Shown here in pieces: positions 34,532 to 42,321 of a stretch of DNA of 52,706 nt. Location: contig JACPZW010000031.1 of NCBI GenBank assembly GCA_016195265.1, positions 1 through 52,706 of the forward strand, read 5' to 3'. Each line of letters begins with the position of its first letter. Within the stretch, counting starts at the first letter, position 1. Under the pieces are notes generated by a model. That model worked only from the letters and a program-made list of their open reading frames with translations, was not told the origin of the DNA and ran no database searches. The DNA comes from Acidobacteriota bacterium (GTDB lineage: Bacteria; Acidobacteriota; Vicinamibacteria; Vicinamibacterales; CAVVIG01). The translations under genes were made by a program, and so were the position numbers.

Positions 34532-34635
34532 GATTTCAGATTTAAGACTTCAGATTTCAGATTGATTTCAGATTGGCTTGCAGAATTGCAATCGCGATTT
34601 CAATCTGAAATCTGCCCTCTTAAATCTACAATTCC
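34529..34635. repeat. CAGATTT/AAATCTG hairpin between the DUF2062 and 3D-domain genes
   Basis: Left arm: words CAGATTT, AAGACTT, CAGATTG (7 bp); right arm: CAATCTGAAATCTG and TTAAATCTAC. An inner stem pairs AATTGCAATC region words. Same family as 44515-44537 and 46756-46902. Confidence 0.88.
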
Positions 34636-34638
34636 CTT

Positions 34639-35172
34639 GTGGTCATTTCCGGGTCCTTCTGGCGAAAGACGCTCGTGACCGTCGTCGCCGCCGGGGCCTT
34701 CGTCTGGCTCTTCGAGGCGACGATGCTCGACTCGAAGTACGCGGCGCGGCTCGCGACATTCGGCGAGTCCTCCGCGATGCCCGCGCCCGGCGCGCGCCTG
34801 GCCTTCAGCGCCACGGCCTACTGCAAGGGGATGGTGACGACGTCTGGCGTCGCGGTGCAGACGGGCATTGCGGCCGCCGATCCCGAGCTGCTGCCGGTCG
34901 GATCCATCGTTCAGATAGATGAGCTGCCGCCGAAATACAACGGCATCTACACCGTGCTCGATACCGGTCCGAGCGTGCAGGGCCGGCTCGTCGACGTGTA
35001 CATGTGGAGTTGCTACGAGGCGCTGGAGTTCGGTCGCAAACCGATCCGCCTGACCGTGCTGCGCCTCGGCTGGAATCCGCACGCGATCTCGCCCGGCCTC
35101 ATGGAGCGCGTCTTCAAGCGTCCGGAGAAACCCGCCCTGCCGTCGAGGCCGTTGCCGCAGGTGGGAAAATGA
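34639..35172 (+). CDS. 3D-domain (MltA C-terminal-like) protein, membrane anchored
   Basis: The 177-aa protein starts at GTG and has one N-terminal membrane helix (TLVTVVAAGAFVWLFEATM). The 3D domain (about 55-140) contains FSATAYCKGMVTTSG, AADPELLPVGSIVQI, YTVLDTGPSVQGRLVDVYM with the Asp residues that name the domain, and RLTVLRLGW. This fold is found in lytic transglycosylase MltA and in Firmicute cell-wall proteins, so a peptidoglycan-related role is likely. The LysM or G5 domains often found with it are absent. A TCAGAACT hairpin follows the stop. Confidence 0.85.
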   Translation: MVISGSFWRKTLVTVVAAGAFVWLFEATMLDSKYAARLATFGESSAMPAPGARLAFSATAYCKGMVTTSGVAVQTGIAAADPELLPVGSIVQIDELPPKYNGIYTVLDTGPSVQGRLVDVYMWSCYEALEFGRKPIRLTVLRLGWNPHAISPGLMERVFKRPEKPALPSRPLPQVGK

Positions 35173-35262
35173 GAACTCAGAACTAAGAACTGAGAACTAA
35201 GAACTGGGAACTCGCGACTCCGGAGTTCTAAGTTCTCAGTTCCAAGTTCTTCGTTCCCTCGT
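35170..35262. repeat. AGAACTC/GAGTTCT hairpin, overlapping the end of the ABC exporter gene
   Basis: Left arm: six AGAACTN words of 7 bp; right arm: AGTTCTA/AGTTCTC/AGTTCCA words. Strongly complementary arms. The right arm encodes the last residues (TKNLELRT) of the minus-strand ABC exporter. Same word as 48637-48706. Confidence 0.9.
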
Positions 35263-37111
35263 ACTGCAGCTCGAAGAGCCTGAAGTAGATCCCTCTCTGC
35301 GCCAGCAGTTCCTGATGCGTGCCCGATTCGCGCAGCTGGCCTTTGTGCAGCACGAGAATCTTGTCCATGTCCTGAATCGTCGACAGGCGGTGCGCGATGG
35401 CGATCGTCGTGCGGCCGGCCATCAACACGTGCAGCGCGTCGCGGATGACGAGCTCGGTGTCCGTGTCCACGCTCGACGTCGCCTCGTCCAGGACCAAGAC
35501 GCGCGGATCGAACGCCAGCGCGCGCGCGAACGACAGCAGTTGCTTCTGCCCCACCGAGAGTGTCGAGCCGCGCTCGGCGACGGCGCTCGCGTAGCCATCC
35601 GGCAGCCGCGCGATGAACGGGTCCGCGTGCACGGCTTCGGCCGCGCGGCGGATCCGGTCGTCGTCGATCGAACGGTCGCCCAGGCGGATGTTGTCCGCCA
35701 CCGTGCCTGAAAACAGGTGGACGTCCTGCAGCACGAGGCTGAACAGGCCGCGGACGTCCGCGAGATCGAGCTCGCGGATGTCGACGCCATCGATCGTGAT
35801 CCGCCCGCGCCTCACGTCGTAGAACCGCAGCAGTAGATTGATCAGCGTCGTCTTCCCCGATCCGGTGGCACCGACAATCCCGACGCGCTCGCCCGGCCGC
35901 ACCTCGAAAGACACATCTCGAAGGACCCAATTCGGAGACGCATGTTGTACCACGGAGGACACGGGGGACACGGAGGAACCACCATACGCTTTCCTCCCTC
36001 GCTCCGTGTCCTCCGTGGTGGAAACTTCTTCGTTGTAAGCAAACCAGACATTCTCGAAGACGATGTGCCCGGGCGCCGGCGCCGGTCTCGTCTTCGGCTG
36101 CGACGGCGAATCCACGACGACTGGTTCGTCCAGCAGCTTGAAGATGCGCTCGGATGACGCCATCGCCGACTGCAGGACGTTGAACTTCTCCGACATGTCG
36201 CTGATGGGCCGGAAGAAGCGCTGCGAGTACTGCAGGAACGCGACGAGCGCGCCGAGCGACAGCGTCCCCTGGACGACGCGCCCTCCGCCGTACCAGATGA
36301 TGAGCGCCGAGGCGAGCGTCGCGATGGCTTCAATCGCCGGATAGAACACGGCGTAGTAGAAGATCGACTCGACGTTGGCGTCGCGGTGCTTGCGGTCGAT
36401 GTCGTCGAAGCGCGCGAAATTCAGCGCTTCGCGGCGGAAGAGCTGGACCGTCGCCATCCCCGTGATGTTCTCCTGCAGGAAGGCGTTGATACGCGCGATC
36501 CACCCGCGCACGACCCGGTACGACTCGCGCACGTTGCGGCGGAACCACTGCGTGACGAGCGCGATGAGCGGCAGGACGGCGAACGCGACCAGCGCGAGCG
36601 GCCAGTTCATCCACAGCATCGCGCCCATGATCCCGAGCAGCAGGAACACGTCGCCGAAGACGGTCACGACGCCGGACGTGAACAGATCGTTGAGGACGTC
36701 GACGTCGGAGGTGACGCGCGTCATCAGCCGCCCGACCGGGTTGCGGTCGTAGTACCGCAGGTCCAGCCGCTGCAGATGGCCGTAGATCGCCATCCGCAGG
36801 TCGAACATGATCCGCTGCCCCGTCAGCTGCATCGTCCAGGTCTGCACGTACTCGGCCGCGAACGCGACGACGAGCACCGTCAGGTAGAGACCGGCCAGGC
36901 GATCGAGACCGGCCAGCTGCCGCACCGCGATGTGACGGTCGATGGCGACTTTGATGAGGTAGGGCTGAATGAGCGACGTCCCGGCGCCGGCGACGATCGC
37001 GGCGAAGGCGACCGCGACCTGGCGCCAGTACGGCCGGAGGTACTGCAGCAGCCGCCGCATGAGGCGGGCGTCATAAGCCTTGCCGAGGATGTCGTCGTCT
37101 TGAAGAGACAT
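35228..37111 (-). CDS. ABC exporter half, canonical NBD (MdlB/YheH-like), with repeat-encoded insert
   Basis: The 627-aa protein has six transmembrane helices (about 20-315) and a C-terminal ATPase: Walker A GATGSGKTTL, Q-loop LVLQDVHLFSG, signature LSVGQKQLLSFARAL, Walker B RVLVLDEATSSVD with a canonical catalytic Glu, and H-loop IAIAHRLST. Between FENVWFAYN and NWVLRDVSFEV, about 33 residues (EVSTTEDTERGRKAYGGSS and following, near 358-391) are encoded by a GGAGGACAC hairpin; normal members have two to four residues there. The last dozen residues also come from a repeat. Likely a multidrug or lipid exporter; possible partner is the degenerate half at 44773-46704. Confidence 0.9.
   Translation of the reverse strand: MSLQDDDILGKAYDARLMRRLLQYLRPYWRQVAVAFAAIVAGAGTSLIQPYLIKVAIDRHIAVRQLAGLDRLAGLYLTVLVVAFAAEYVQTWTMQLTGQRIMFDLRMAIYGHLQRLDLRYYDRNPVGRLMTRVTSDVDVLNDLFTSGVVTVFGDVFLLLGIMGAMLWMNWPLALVAFAVLPLIALVTQWFRRNVRESYRVVRGWIARINAFLQENITGMATVQLFRREALNFARFDDIDRKHRDANVESIFYYAVFYPAIEAIATLASALIIWYGGGRVVQGTLSLGALVAFLQYSQRFFRPISDMSEKFNVLQSAMASSERIFKLLDEPVVVDSPSQPKTRPAPAPGHIVFENVWFAYNEEVSTTEDTERGRKAYGGSSVSPVSSVVQHASPNWVLRDVSFEVRPGERVGIVGATGSGKTTLINLLLRFYDVRRGRITIDGVDIRELDLADVRGLFSLVLQDVHLFSGTVADNIRLGDRSIDDDRIRRAAEAVHADPFIARLPDGYASAVAERGSTLSVGQKQLLSFARALAFDPRVLVLDEATSSVDTDTELVIRDALHVLMAGRTTIAIAHRLSTIQDMDKILVLHKGQLRESGTHQELLAQRGIYFRLFELQYEGTKNLELRT
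35939..36035. repeat. GGAGGACAC/GTGTCCTCC hairpin inside the ABC exporter gene
   Basis: Left arm CCACGGAGGACACGGGGGAC (9-bp words), right arm TCCTCC...GCTCCGTGTCCTCCGTGG; arms pair over about 25 bases. It is in frame in the ATPase domain. Single-arm copies of the same word are at 40270-40302 and 41211-41244. Confidence 0.9.
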
Positions 37112-37197
37112 GCATTGAGTAAGTGAGTAGTTGGGTAATCGGGTAACGGAGCCGTCGAGCGATTACCCATTTCCCAGATTACCCCATTACCCAATTG
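37112..37197. repeat. GGGTAATC/GATTACCC hairpin between ABC exporter and PadR genes
   Basis: Left arm AGTAAGTGAGTAGTTGGGTAAT with 8-bp words; right arm GATTACCCATTTCCCAGATTACC and further TTACCCA words. Arms complementary. It lies between divergent genes. Confidence 0.85.
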
Positions 37198-37204
37198 GTC
37201 TCTG

Positions 37205-37234
37205 TTGACCCGCGGCAGGAGCAACTTTTATACT
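37205..37234 (+). promoter_or_regulatory. Sigma70-type promoter of the padR-ADOP unit
   Basis: TTGACC at 37205-37210, 18-bp spacer, TATACT at 37229-37234, then a 26-base leader with AGGAG before the ATG at 37261. Confidence 0.65.
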
Positions 37235-37260
37235 TCTGTGGCCGTCCAACAGGAGTGACC

Positions 37261-37602
37261 ATGGGTGAAACCAAGTCCGAAATCCTTCAGGGCACGCTGG
37301 ACCTGATGGTGCTGCAGACGCTGGAGGCGATGGGCCCGCTCCACGGCTACGGCATCGCCCGGCGCATCGAGCAGATCAGCGAGGACGCCCTTCAGCTCAA
37401 CCAGGGCACGATTTACGCCGCCCTGCTCCGCCTCCAGCAACGCCGCTGGATCTCGGCGAGCTGGGGCACGTCGGACAACAACCGCAAGGCGAAGTTCTAC
37501 GCCATCACGCGCGCGGGACGCCGGCAACTCGCCGAAGAGACGGCGAACTGGAGCCGCATCGCCGGCGTGATCGGGCGGCTGCTCCGCCTGTCGGAACGGT
37601 AG
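37261..37602 (+). CDS. PadR-family transcriptional regulator
   Basis: The 113-aa protein is a PadR winged helix: EILQGTLDLMVLQTLEAMGPLHGYGIARRIEQ, QLNQGTIYAALLRLQQRRWISASWG and KFYAITRAGRRQLAEE. AGGAG precedes the ATG at 37261; the open frame upstream is not used. It is five bases from the ADOP permease gene, and such PadR-ADOP pairs are very numerous in Acidobacteria; it probably controls its neighbour, but the ligand is unknown. Confidence 0.93.
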   Translation: MGETKSEILQGTLDLMVLQTLEAMGPLHGYGIARRIEQISEDALQLNQGTIYAALLRLQQRRWISASWGTSDNNRKAKFYAITRAGRRQLAEETANWSRIAGVIGRLLRLSER

Positions 37603-37607
37603 GTCGG

Positions 37608-40259
37608 ATGCGGACCTGCTTCTGGACCCTCCTGTCGCGCGTCCGGGGAACGTTCCTGTCCACCCGGCTCGACGACGACTTCGATCGTGAGGTGGGCGAA
37701 CACCTCGCCCTGCTGACCGCCGACAACATCCGTCGCGGCATGACGCCGGACGACGCGCGCCGCGCCGCGCTGATGCGATTTGGAGGACCGATGCAGATCA
37801 AGGAACAGCAGCACGACGACCGCGGCCTGCACTTCATCGAGACGACCTTGCAGGACGTCCGCTACGCGCTGCGATCGATCGTGAAGTACCGCGCGTTTTC
37901 GATCGTGGCGATCGCGACGCTCGCGATCGGCATCGGCGCCGCGACGTCGATGTTCACCGTCGTCCGCGCCGTGCTGCTGCGGCCGCTGCCGTTCGCCGAG
38001 CCGGATCGGCTCGTCGAGATCTCCGAAACCAATCCGCTGAAAGGGTGGACGCACACGGTGTCCGCGCCGGCGAACTTCGCCGATTGGCGGGCGCGCAACT
38101 CGGTCTTCACCGACATCGCGGGCTACAACGGCGTCGACGACCGCGGCGCGAGCCTGTTTCAGCGCGTGCTGACGGTCAACGACGAACCCTCGCAGGTCAA
38201 CGGCGTCGCGACGACGGGCAACCTGTTCGACGTGCTCGGCGTGCGCCCGCTCCTCGGCCGCACGTTCACCTGGGACGAAACGTTCGACGGCAAGGATCGC
38301 GTCCTCGTGCTCGCGTACGGCACATGGCGGAACCTCCTCGGCGGCGATCCGAACATCATCGGCCGCGATGTGCTCCTCAGCGGTCGATCGATGACGGTCA
38401 TCGGCGTCATGCCGCGCGATTTCTTCTTCCCGAATCGGTCCGCACAGTTCTGGTCGCCGATGGGAGTCCAGCTGGACCTGTTCGTGAAAACGCGGCGGCC
38501 GCATTTCATGAACACCGTCGCGCGTCTCAAGCGTGGCGTCTCGCTGGCGCAGGCGCGCGATCAGATGACGAGGATCGCGAGCGATCTCGAGCACGAGTAC
38601 GCCGACACGAACACCAAAATGGGCGTACGGCTCGAGCCGCTGCACGACATCATGGTGACGGATGCGCGGCCGACGATTCTGATGCTCTTCGGTGCCGTCG
38701 CCGTTCTCTTCCTCATCGTCTGCGCCAACATCGCGAGCCTGCAGCTCGGGCGCGGCGCCAGCCGGATGCGCGAGATCGCGGTCAGGCGCGCGCTCGGCGC
38801 CGGACGTGCCCGGCTCGTCCGCCAACTCCTGACCGAGTCGCTCGTGCTGTCGATCCTCGGCGCCCTGCTCGGCGTCGCGCTCGCGACGCTGACGCCGTCG
38901 GTCCTGCTGCGTGCAGCTCCGTCGGCGTTGCCGCTCTTCGCCACGCCGCAGATCGACGTTCCGGTTCTGCTCTTCGCCGCGGCACTCGCGATCGCGGCGC
39001 CGATCGTGTTCGGCCTTGTGCCGGCGATGTCCTCGTCGCGATTCGATCGACTCGCCGAACGCACCGAGTCTGGATCACGGCAAACGACGCGGGCGCGCGA
39101 TGTTCTCGTCGCGTTCGAAGTGGCGCTCTCTGTGATTCTCGTCGTCGGCTCAATGCTGCTGATTCGGAGCCTGCTGCGGCTGCAGCAGGTCGATCCCGGT
39201 TTTTCTCCAGAACACGTCGTGACGTTCAAAGTCACGCTGCCGCGCATCAAGTATCCGAAATCAGCGGACCAGGCGCGGGTGTTCACGGACATCGAGGAGC
39301 GCCTCCGATCGACTGCAGGAGTACAGGCGGTTGGCGCGGCAAGTGCTCTCGCGCTGCGCGGCTATACGTACACCAGCGATGCAACACCGGAGGGACGGAC
39401 GGGCGACGATTATGAACGCGAGACGCGCTTTAACGCCGTAACGCCGGATTACTTCAAGGCGATCGGCGTGCGCCTGCTCTTTGGACGGTCGCTCACCGAA
39501 CGCGATACGCGCGGCTCGAAGGTGATCCAAGTCAACGAAGCGCTCGCGCGCAAGTACTTCGGCTCCAGCGATGTGGTCGGAAAGAGGCTGAAAGGCGGCC
39601 GCCCGTCCGACGATGACCCGTGGGTGACGATCGTAGGCGTCGTTGCCGACGTTAAGCAGGACGGGCTCGATAAGGCGACCCGGCCTGAAGTTTACATGCC
39701 GTACGCCGCCAGTGTACAGAACCCAGCGACGTTTGCCGTACGTTCCACGATTGATGCCAGCTCGATCGCTTCGTCGGCCAGGCAAACCGTTCGCGCGCTC
39801 GATCGCGATGTGCTGTTAACCGACGTGACGACGCTCGACAATCTCGTGCGCGATTCGATGGGCGACGAACGGTTCCGCACGACGCTTCTTGGGGCGTTCG
39901 CGGCAGTGGCACTGTTTCTCGCCGCGCTCGGCATCTACGGCGTGCTGTCGTACTTCGTCTCGCAGCGATCGCGGGAGCTGGGCATCCGGCTGACGCTCGG
40001 CGCGCGTCGGTCCACCTTGTTCGCCCTGGTCATCGGCCAGGGCGTCCGTCCCGTTGTGGCAGGCGCGATCGTCGGGCTCATCGGGGCCCTTGCCCTGACG
40101 AGCGTGATGCAGTCGCTGTTGTTCGGCGTCCAGCCGATGGATCCGCCGACCTACGCGATCGCGCTGGCGCTGCTGGGAACGATTGCCGTTACCGCCTGCG
40201 CGGTGCCTGCGCTGCGCGCGACGAGGGTCGATCCGCTGGTCGCGTTGCGGGACGAATAA
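37608..40259 (+). CDS. ADOP-type FtsX/MacB permease
   Basis: The 883-aa protein has an N-terminal cytoplasmic helical region (about 1-80, with DDDFDREVGEHLALLTADNIRRGM and ARRAALMRFGG), then two FtsX units: transmembrane helix near 95-120, a MacB-like periplasmic domain (about 125-335), three helices (about 360-500), a second periplasmic domain and three C-terminal helices with SQRSRELGIRLTLGARRSTL. It ends PALRATRVDPLVALRDE. No ATPase gene is adjacent, fitting the name acidobacterial duplicated orphan permease. Substrate unknown; mechanotransmission or export of small molecules is expected from MacB relatives. Confidence 0.9.
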   Translation: MRTCFWTLLSRVRGTFLSTRLDDDFDREVGEHLALLTADNIRRGMTPDDARRAALMRFGGPMQIKEQQHDDRGLHFIETTLQDVRYALRSIVKYRAFSIVAIATLAIGIGAATSMFTVVRAVLLRPLPFAEPDRLVEISETNPLKGWTHTVSAPANFADWRARNSVFTDIAGYNGVDDRGASLFQRVLTVNDEPSQVNGVATTGNLFDVLGVRPLLGRTFTWDETFDGKDRVLVLAYGTWRNLLGGDPNIIGRDVLLSGRSMTVIGVMPRDFFFPNRSAQFWSPMGVQLDLFVKTRRPHFMNTVARLKRGVSLAQARDQMTRIASDLEHEYADTNTKMGVRLEPLHDIMVTDARPTILMLFGAVAVLFLIVCANIASLQLGRGASRMREIAVRRALGAGRARLVRQLLTESLVLSILGALLGVALATLTPSVLLRAAPSALPLFATPQIDVPVLLFAAALAIAAPIVFGLVPAMSSSRFDRLAERTESGSRQTTRARDVLVAFEVALSVILVVGSMLLIRSLLRLQQVDPGFSPEHVVTFKVTLPRIKYPKSADQARVFTDIEERLRSTAGVQAVGAASALALRGYTYTSDATPEGRTGDDYERETRFNAVTPDYFKAIGVRLLFGRSLTERDTRGSKVIQVNEALARKYFGSSDVVGKRLKGGRPSDDDPWVTIVGVVADVKQDGLDKATRPEVYMPYAASVQNPATFAVRSTIDASSIASSARQTVRALDRDVLLTDVTTLDNLVRDSMGDERFRTTLLGAFAAVALFLAALGIYGVLSYFVSQRSRELGIRLTLGARRSTLFALVIGQGVRPVVAGAIVGLIGALALTSVMQSLLFGVQPMDPPTYAIALALLGTIAVTACAVPALRATRVDPLVALRDE

Positions 40260-40269
40260 GAGAAAACAT

Positions 40270-40302
40270 TAACCACGGAGGACACGGGGGACACGGAGGA
40301 AG
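40270..40302. repeat. GGAGGACAC word element, single arm (copy 2)
   Basis: Three 9-bp words (GGAGGACAC, GGGGGACAC, GGAGGA) follow AACCAC after the permease stop. Same word as the hairpin inside the ABC exporter. Confidence 0.8.
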
Positions 40303-40333
40303 GACCGCTCACAGGCAGCAATTCGGGCGTAGC

Positions 40334-40351
40334 GGCGGAGCTCGCTCCGCC
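40334..40351. repeat. GGCGGAG-CTCG-CTCCGCC palindrome
   Basis: A perfect 7-bp stem between the permease and VOC genes. The same core (with CTTG loop) opens the 127-bp element inside the second ABC exporter gene at 45213. Confidence 0.7.
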
Positions 40352-40392
40352 CTGTAAGAAACTGGTGGTAGTGTATGGCCCGGAGAATGGCT

Positions 40393-41205
40393 ATGAAACC
40401 TCTTCTGGCTGCCGCGCTCGTCCTGTCGGTCATCCCAATCGCCCGTCCTGCGTACGCCCAGCTCGCGCCACCGAACGCGGCCGGGGTCACGTACGGGCAC
40501 GTGCACCTGAACGTCAAGGACATCGAGCTTCAGAAGAAGCTGTGGGTCGAGCAATTCGGCGCAGTGGTGGTCCAGAAGGGCCCGCTGACGGCCGTCAAGC
40601 TGCCGAACATGTTGATCGCGTTTCGCCAGGCCGAGCCGACGGGCGGTTCCGAAGGCACCGCGATGGATCACTTCGGCTTCAAAGTCCGCGATATCGCCGG
40701 GATCCTGAAGTCATGGCGGGCGGCCGGCTACCAGGTGACGCGCGAGTTCACCGGGGCGGAAGGCTTCCCCAACGCGTACTTGATTGGACCGGATCAACTC
40801 AAGATCGAGTTACAGGAAGACAAGACGCTTCCGGTGAAGGTCTCGGGCTACCACATTCACTTCATCATCGACACGGATCTCGCGAAGCTGCGCGACTGGT
40901 ACGTCGACACGTTCTCGCTCATCGCGAAGCCGCGCGGGACGATTCCGATTACGGCCGATGCGCCGGGCATGAACCTGTCGTTCCAGAAATCGCCCACGCC
41001 GACCGTCGGCACCAAGGGCCGGACGATCGATCACATCGGGTTCGAGATCACGAACCTGGAAGCGTTCTGTAAGAAGCTCGAGGCGCGCGGCGTGAAGTTC
41101 GACATCCCGTTTCGCGAGGTCCCGGCCATCGGGCTGAAGATCGCGTACATCACCGATCCGTCCGGCGTCTACATCGAGCTGACCGAGGGGTACGATAAGT
41201 ACTAA
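40393..41205 (+). CDS. Secreted VOC-superfamily (glyoxalase/dioxygenase fold) protein
   Basis: The 270-aa protein has a Sec signal peptide (MKPLLAAALVLSVIPIARPAYA) and two VOC domains: VTYGHVHLNVKDIELQKKLWVEQFG to DQLKIELQED, and VSGYHIHFIIDTDLAKLRDWYVDTF to DPSGVYIELTEGYD. Candidate metal ligands are His in GHVHLN, HIHF and IDHIGFEI and the terminal Glu. Substrate unknown; a periplasmic VOC protein is less usual than cytoplasmic ones. ATG 40393 follows GGAG; upstream in-frame ATGs at 40375 and 40387 would shift the signal peptide. Confidence 0.82.
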   Translation: MKPLLAAALVLSVIPIARPAYAQLAPPNAAGVTYGHVHLNVKDIELQKKLWVEQFGAVVVQKGPLTAVKLPNMLIAFRQAEPTGGSEGTAMDHFGFKVRDIAGILKSWRAAGYQVTREFTGAEGFPNAYLIGPDQLKIELQEDKTLPVKVSGYHIHFIIDTDLAKLRDWYVDTFSLIAKPRGTIPITADAPGMNLSFQKSPTPTVGTKGRTIDHIGFEITNLEAFCKKLEARGVKFDIPFREVPAIGLKIAYITDPSGVYIELTEGYDKY

Positions 41206-41210
41206 AGACG

Positions 41211-41244
41211 TGAACCACGGAGGACACGGAGGGCACGGAGGAGG
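41211..41244. repeat. GGAGGACAC word element, single arm (copy 3)
   Basis: AACCAC followed by GGAGGACAC, GGAGGGCAC and GGAGGA words, in the same orientation as the copy at 40270, so the VOC gene is flanked by direct repeats of about 30 bp. Confidence 0.8.
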
Positions 41245-41261
41245 AAACCGTTAGAACGAGG

Positions 41262-42239
41262 ATGAGCTCGGTGACTCGACCAATACCGTTTGTGTTCCTG
41301 GCCGCGCTGTACCTGGTTCGCACGATCGCCGCGGGTCCCGGCACCGAACCCGGCGCTCACCGCGGCTTCGACGGCATCTGGAACTCCGCCACCGTCACGC
41401 CGCTCGAACGCCCCCTGCAGTGGAAGGACAAAGCCTTCTTCACGCCCGAAGAAGCCGCGGCGTGGGAACGCCAGGTCGCCGACAGCAATCAGGAGCCTTC
41501 GCCCGAGGCCACCTCGAAGAATGTCGGCACCGGCACCTACAATACGGTCTTTCGCGAGTTCGGTACCCGCGCCGTCAAGACACTCCGCACGTCCATCGTC
41601 ACCGACCCTCCCGATGGCCGCATTCCCGCGCTCACGCCAGCGGCGGCCGAGGTCAAGCGCCGCCGTGTCGACGGGATGAAGAACGCCGCGAGTGCCCAGG
41701 ACACTGGCCTTCAGGATCAGTGTCTTGCGTTCCTCACCGCTGGGCCGCCCATGCTTCCGTATTCCTACAACAGCAACTACCAGATCATGCAGACCACGGG
41801 TGCCTTCGTGGTGCACGCGGAGATGATTCACGACACCCGAATCATTCATCTGGACGGCCGCCCACATCTTCCACAGGGTATCCGGCGGTGGATGGGGGAT
41901 TCGGTTGGTCGCTGGGTCGGCGACACGCTCGTCGTGGACACGACGAACTTCAACGACGCTGGAGGCTTCTACGGCGAGGCGGGCGGCAACTTCGGGTGGG
42001 ATCGGAATCTTCACGTGGTCGAGCGGTTCAGTCTTCTCGACGCCGATACGCTGCTCTACAGGTTCGAGATCGACGATCCCACGGCCTTCACGCAACTTTG
42101 GAAGGGTGAACTCACGATGGCGCGGTCGCCCGGACCCATTTACGAATACGCCTGCCACGAAGGCAACTACTCGTTGTCGAACCTGCTCAGGGGATACCGC
42201 GCGAGCGAACGCGAGGGAGCCATCCCGGCGGTGCGTTGA
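41262..42239 (+). CDS. Secreted protein of unknown function (GDSVGRWVGDTL family)
   Basis: The 325-aa protein has an N-terminal signal peptide (FVFLAALYLVRTIAAGPG) and a mature part with GFDGIWNSATVTPLERP, CLAFLTAGPPMLPYSYNSNYQIMQT, RIIHLDGRPHLP, WMGDSVGRWVGDTLVVDTTNFND and LHVVERFSLLDADTLLYRFEIDDP. I recognise the pattern as a family abundant in soil Acidobacteria without a known function; it is beta-rich and may bind a ligand outside the cytoplasm. It stands next to a cytochrome c/PQQ protein, which could be coincidental. Confidence 0.7.
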   Translation: MSSVTRPIPFVFLAALYLVRTIAAGPGTEPGAHRGFDGIWNSATVTPLERPLQWKDKAFFTPEEAAAWERQVADSNQEPSPEATSKNVGTGTYNTVFREFGTRAVKTLRTSIVTDPPDGRIPALTPAAAEVKRRRVDGMKNAASAQDTGLQDQCLAFLTAGPPMLPYSYNSNYQIMQTTGAFVVHAEMIHDTRIIHLDGRPHLPQGIRRWMGDSVGRWVGDTLVVDTTNFNDAGGFYGEAGGNFGWDRNLHVVERFSLLDADTLLYRFEIDDPTAFTQLWKGELTMARSPGPIYEYACHEGNYSLSNLLRGYRASEREGAIPAVR

Positions 42240-42321
42240 GGCGTACTATTTTGAAGCCTCGCGCTGCGTAATGGCGCTCGGTTGGCGCTCATTCGAAACG
42301 GCTGCTGGTCGGAGTTGCGAC

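Noticed and set aside
40260..41261. Insertion sequence around the VOC gene
   Set aside because: The flanking copies are direct, low-complexity word repeats without terminal inverted repeats or a transposase gene.
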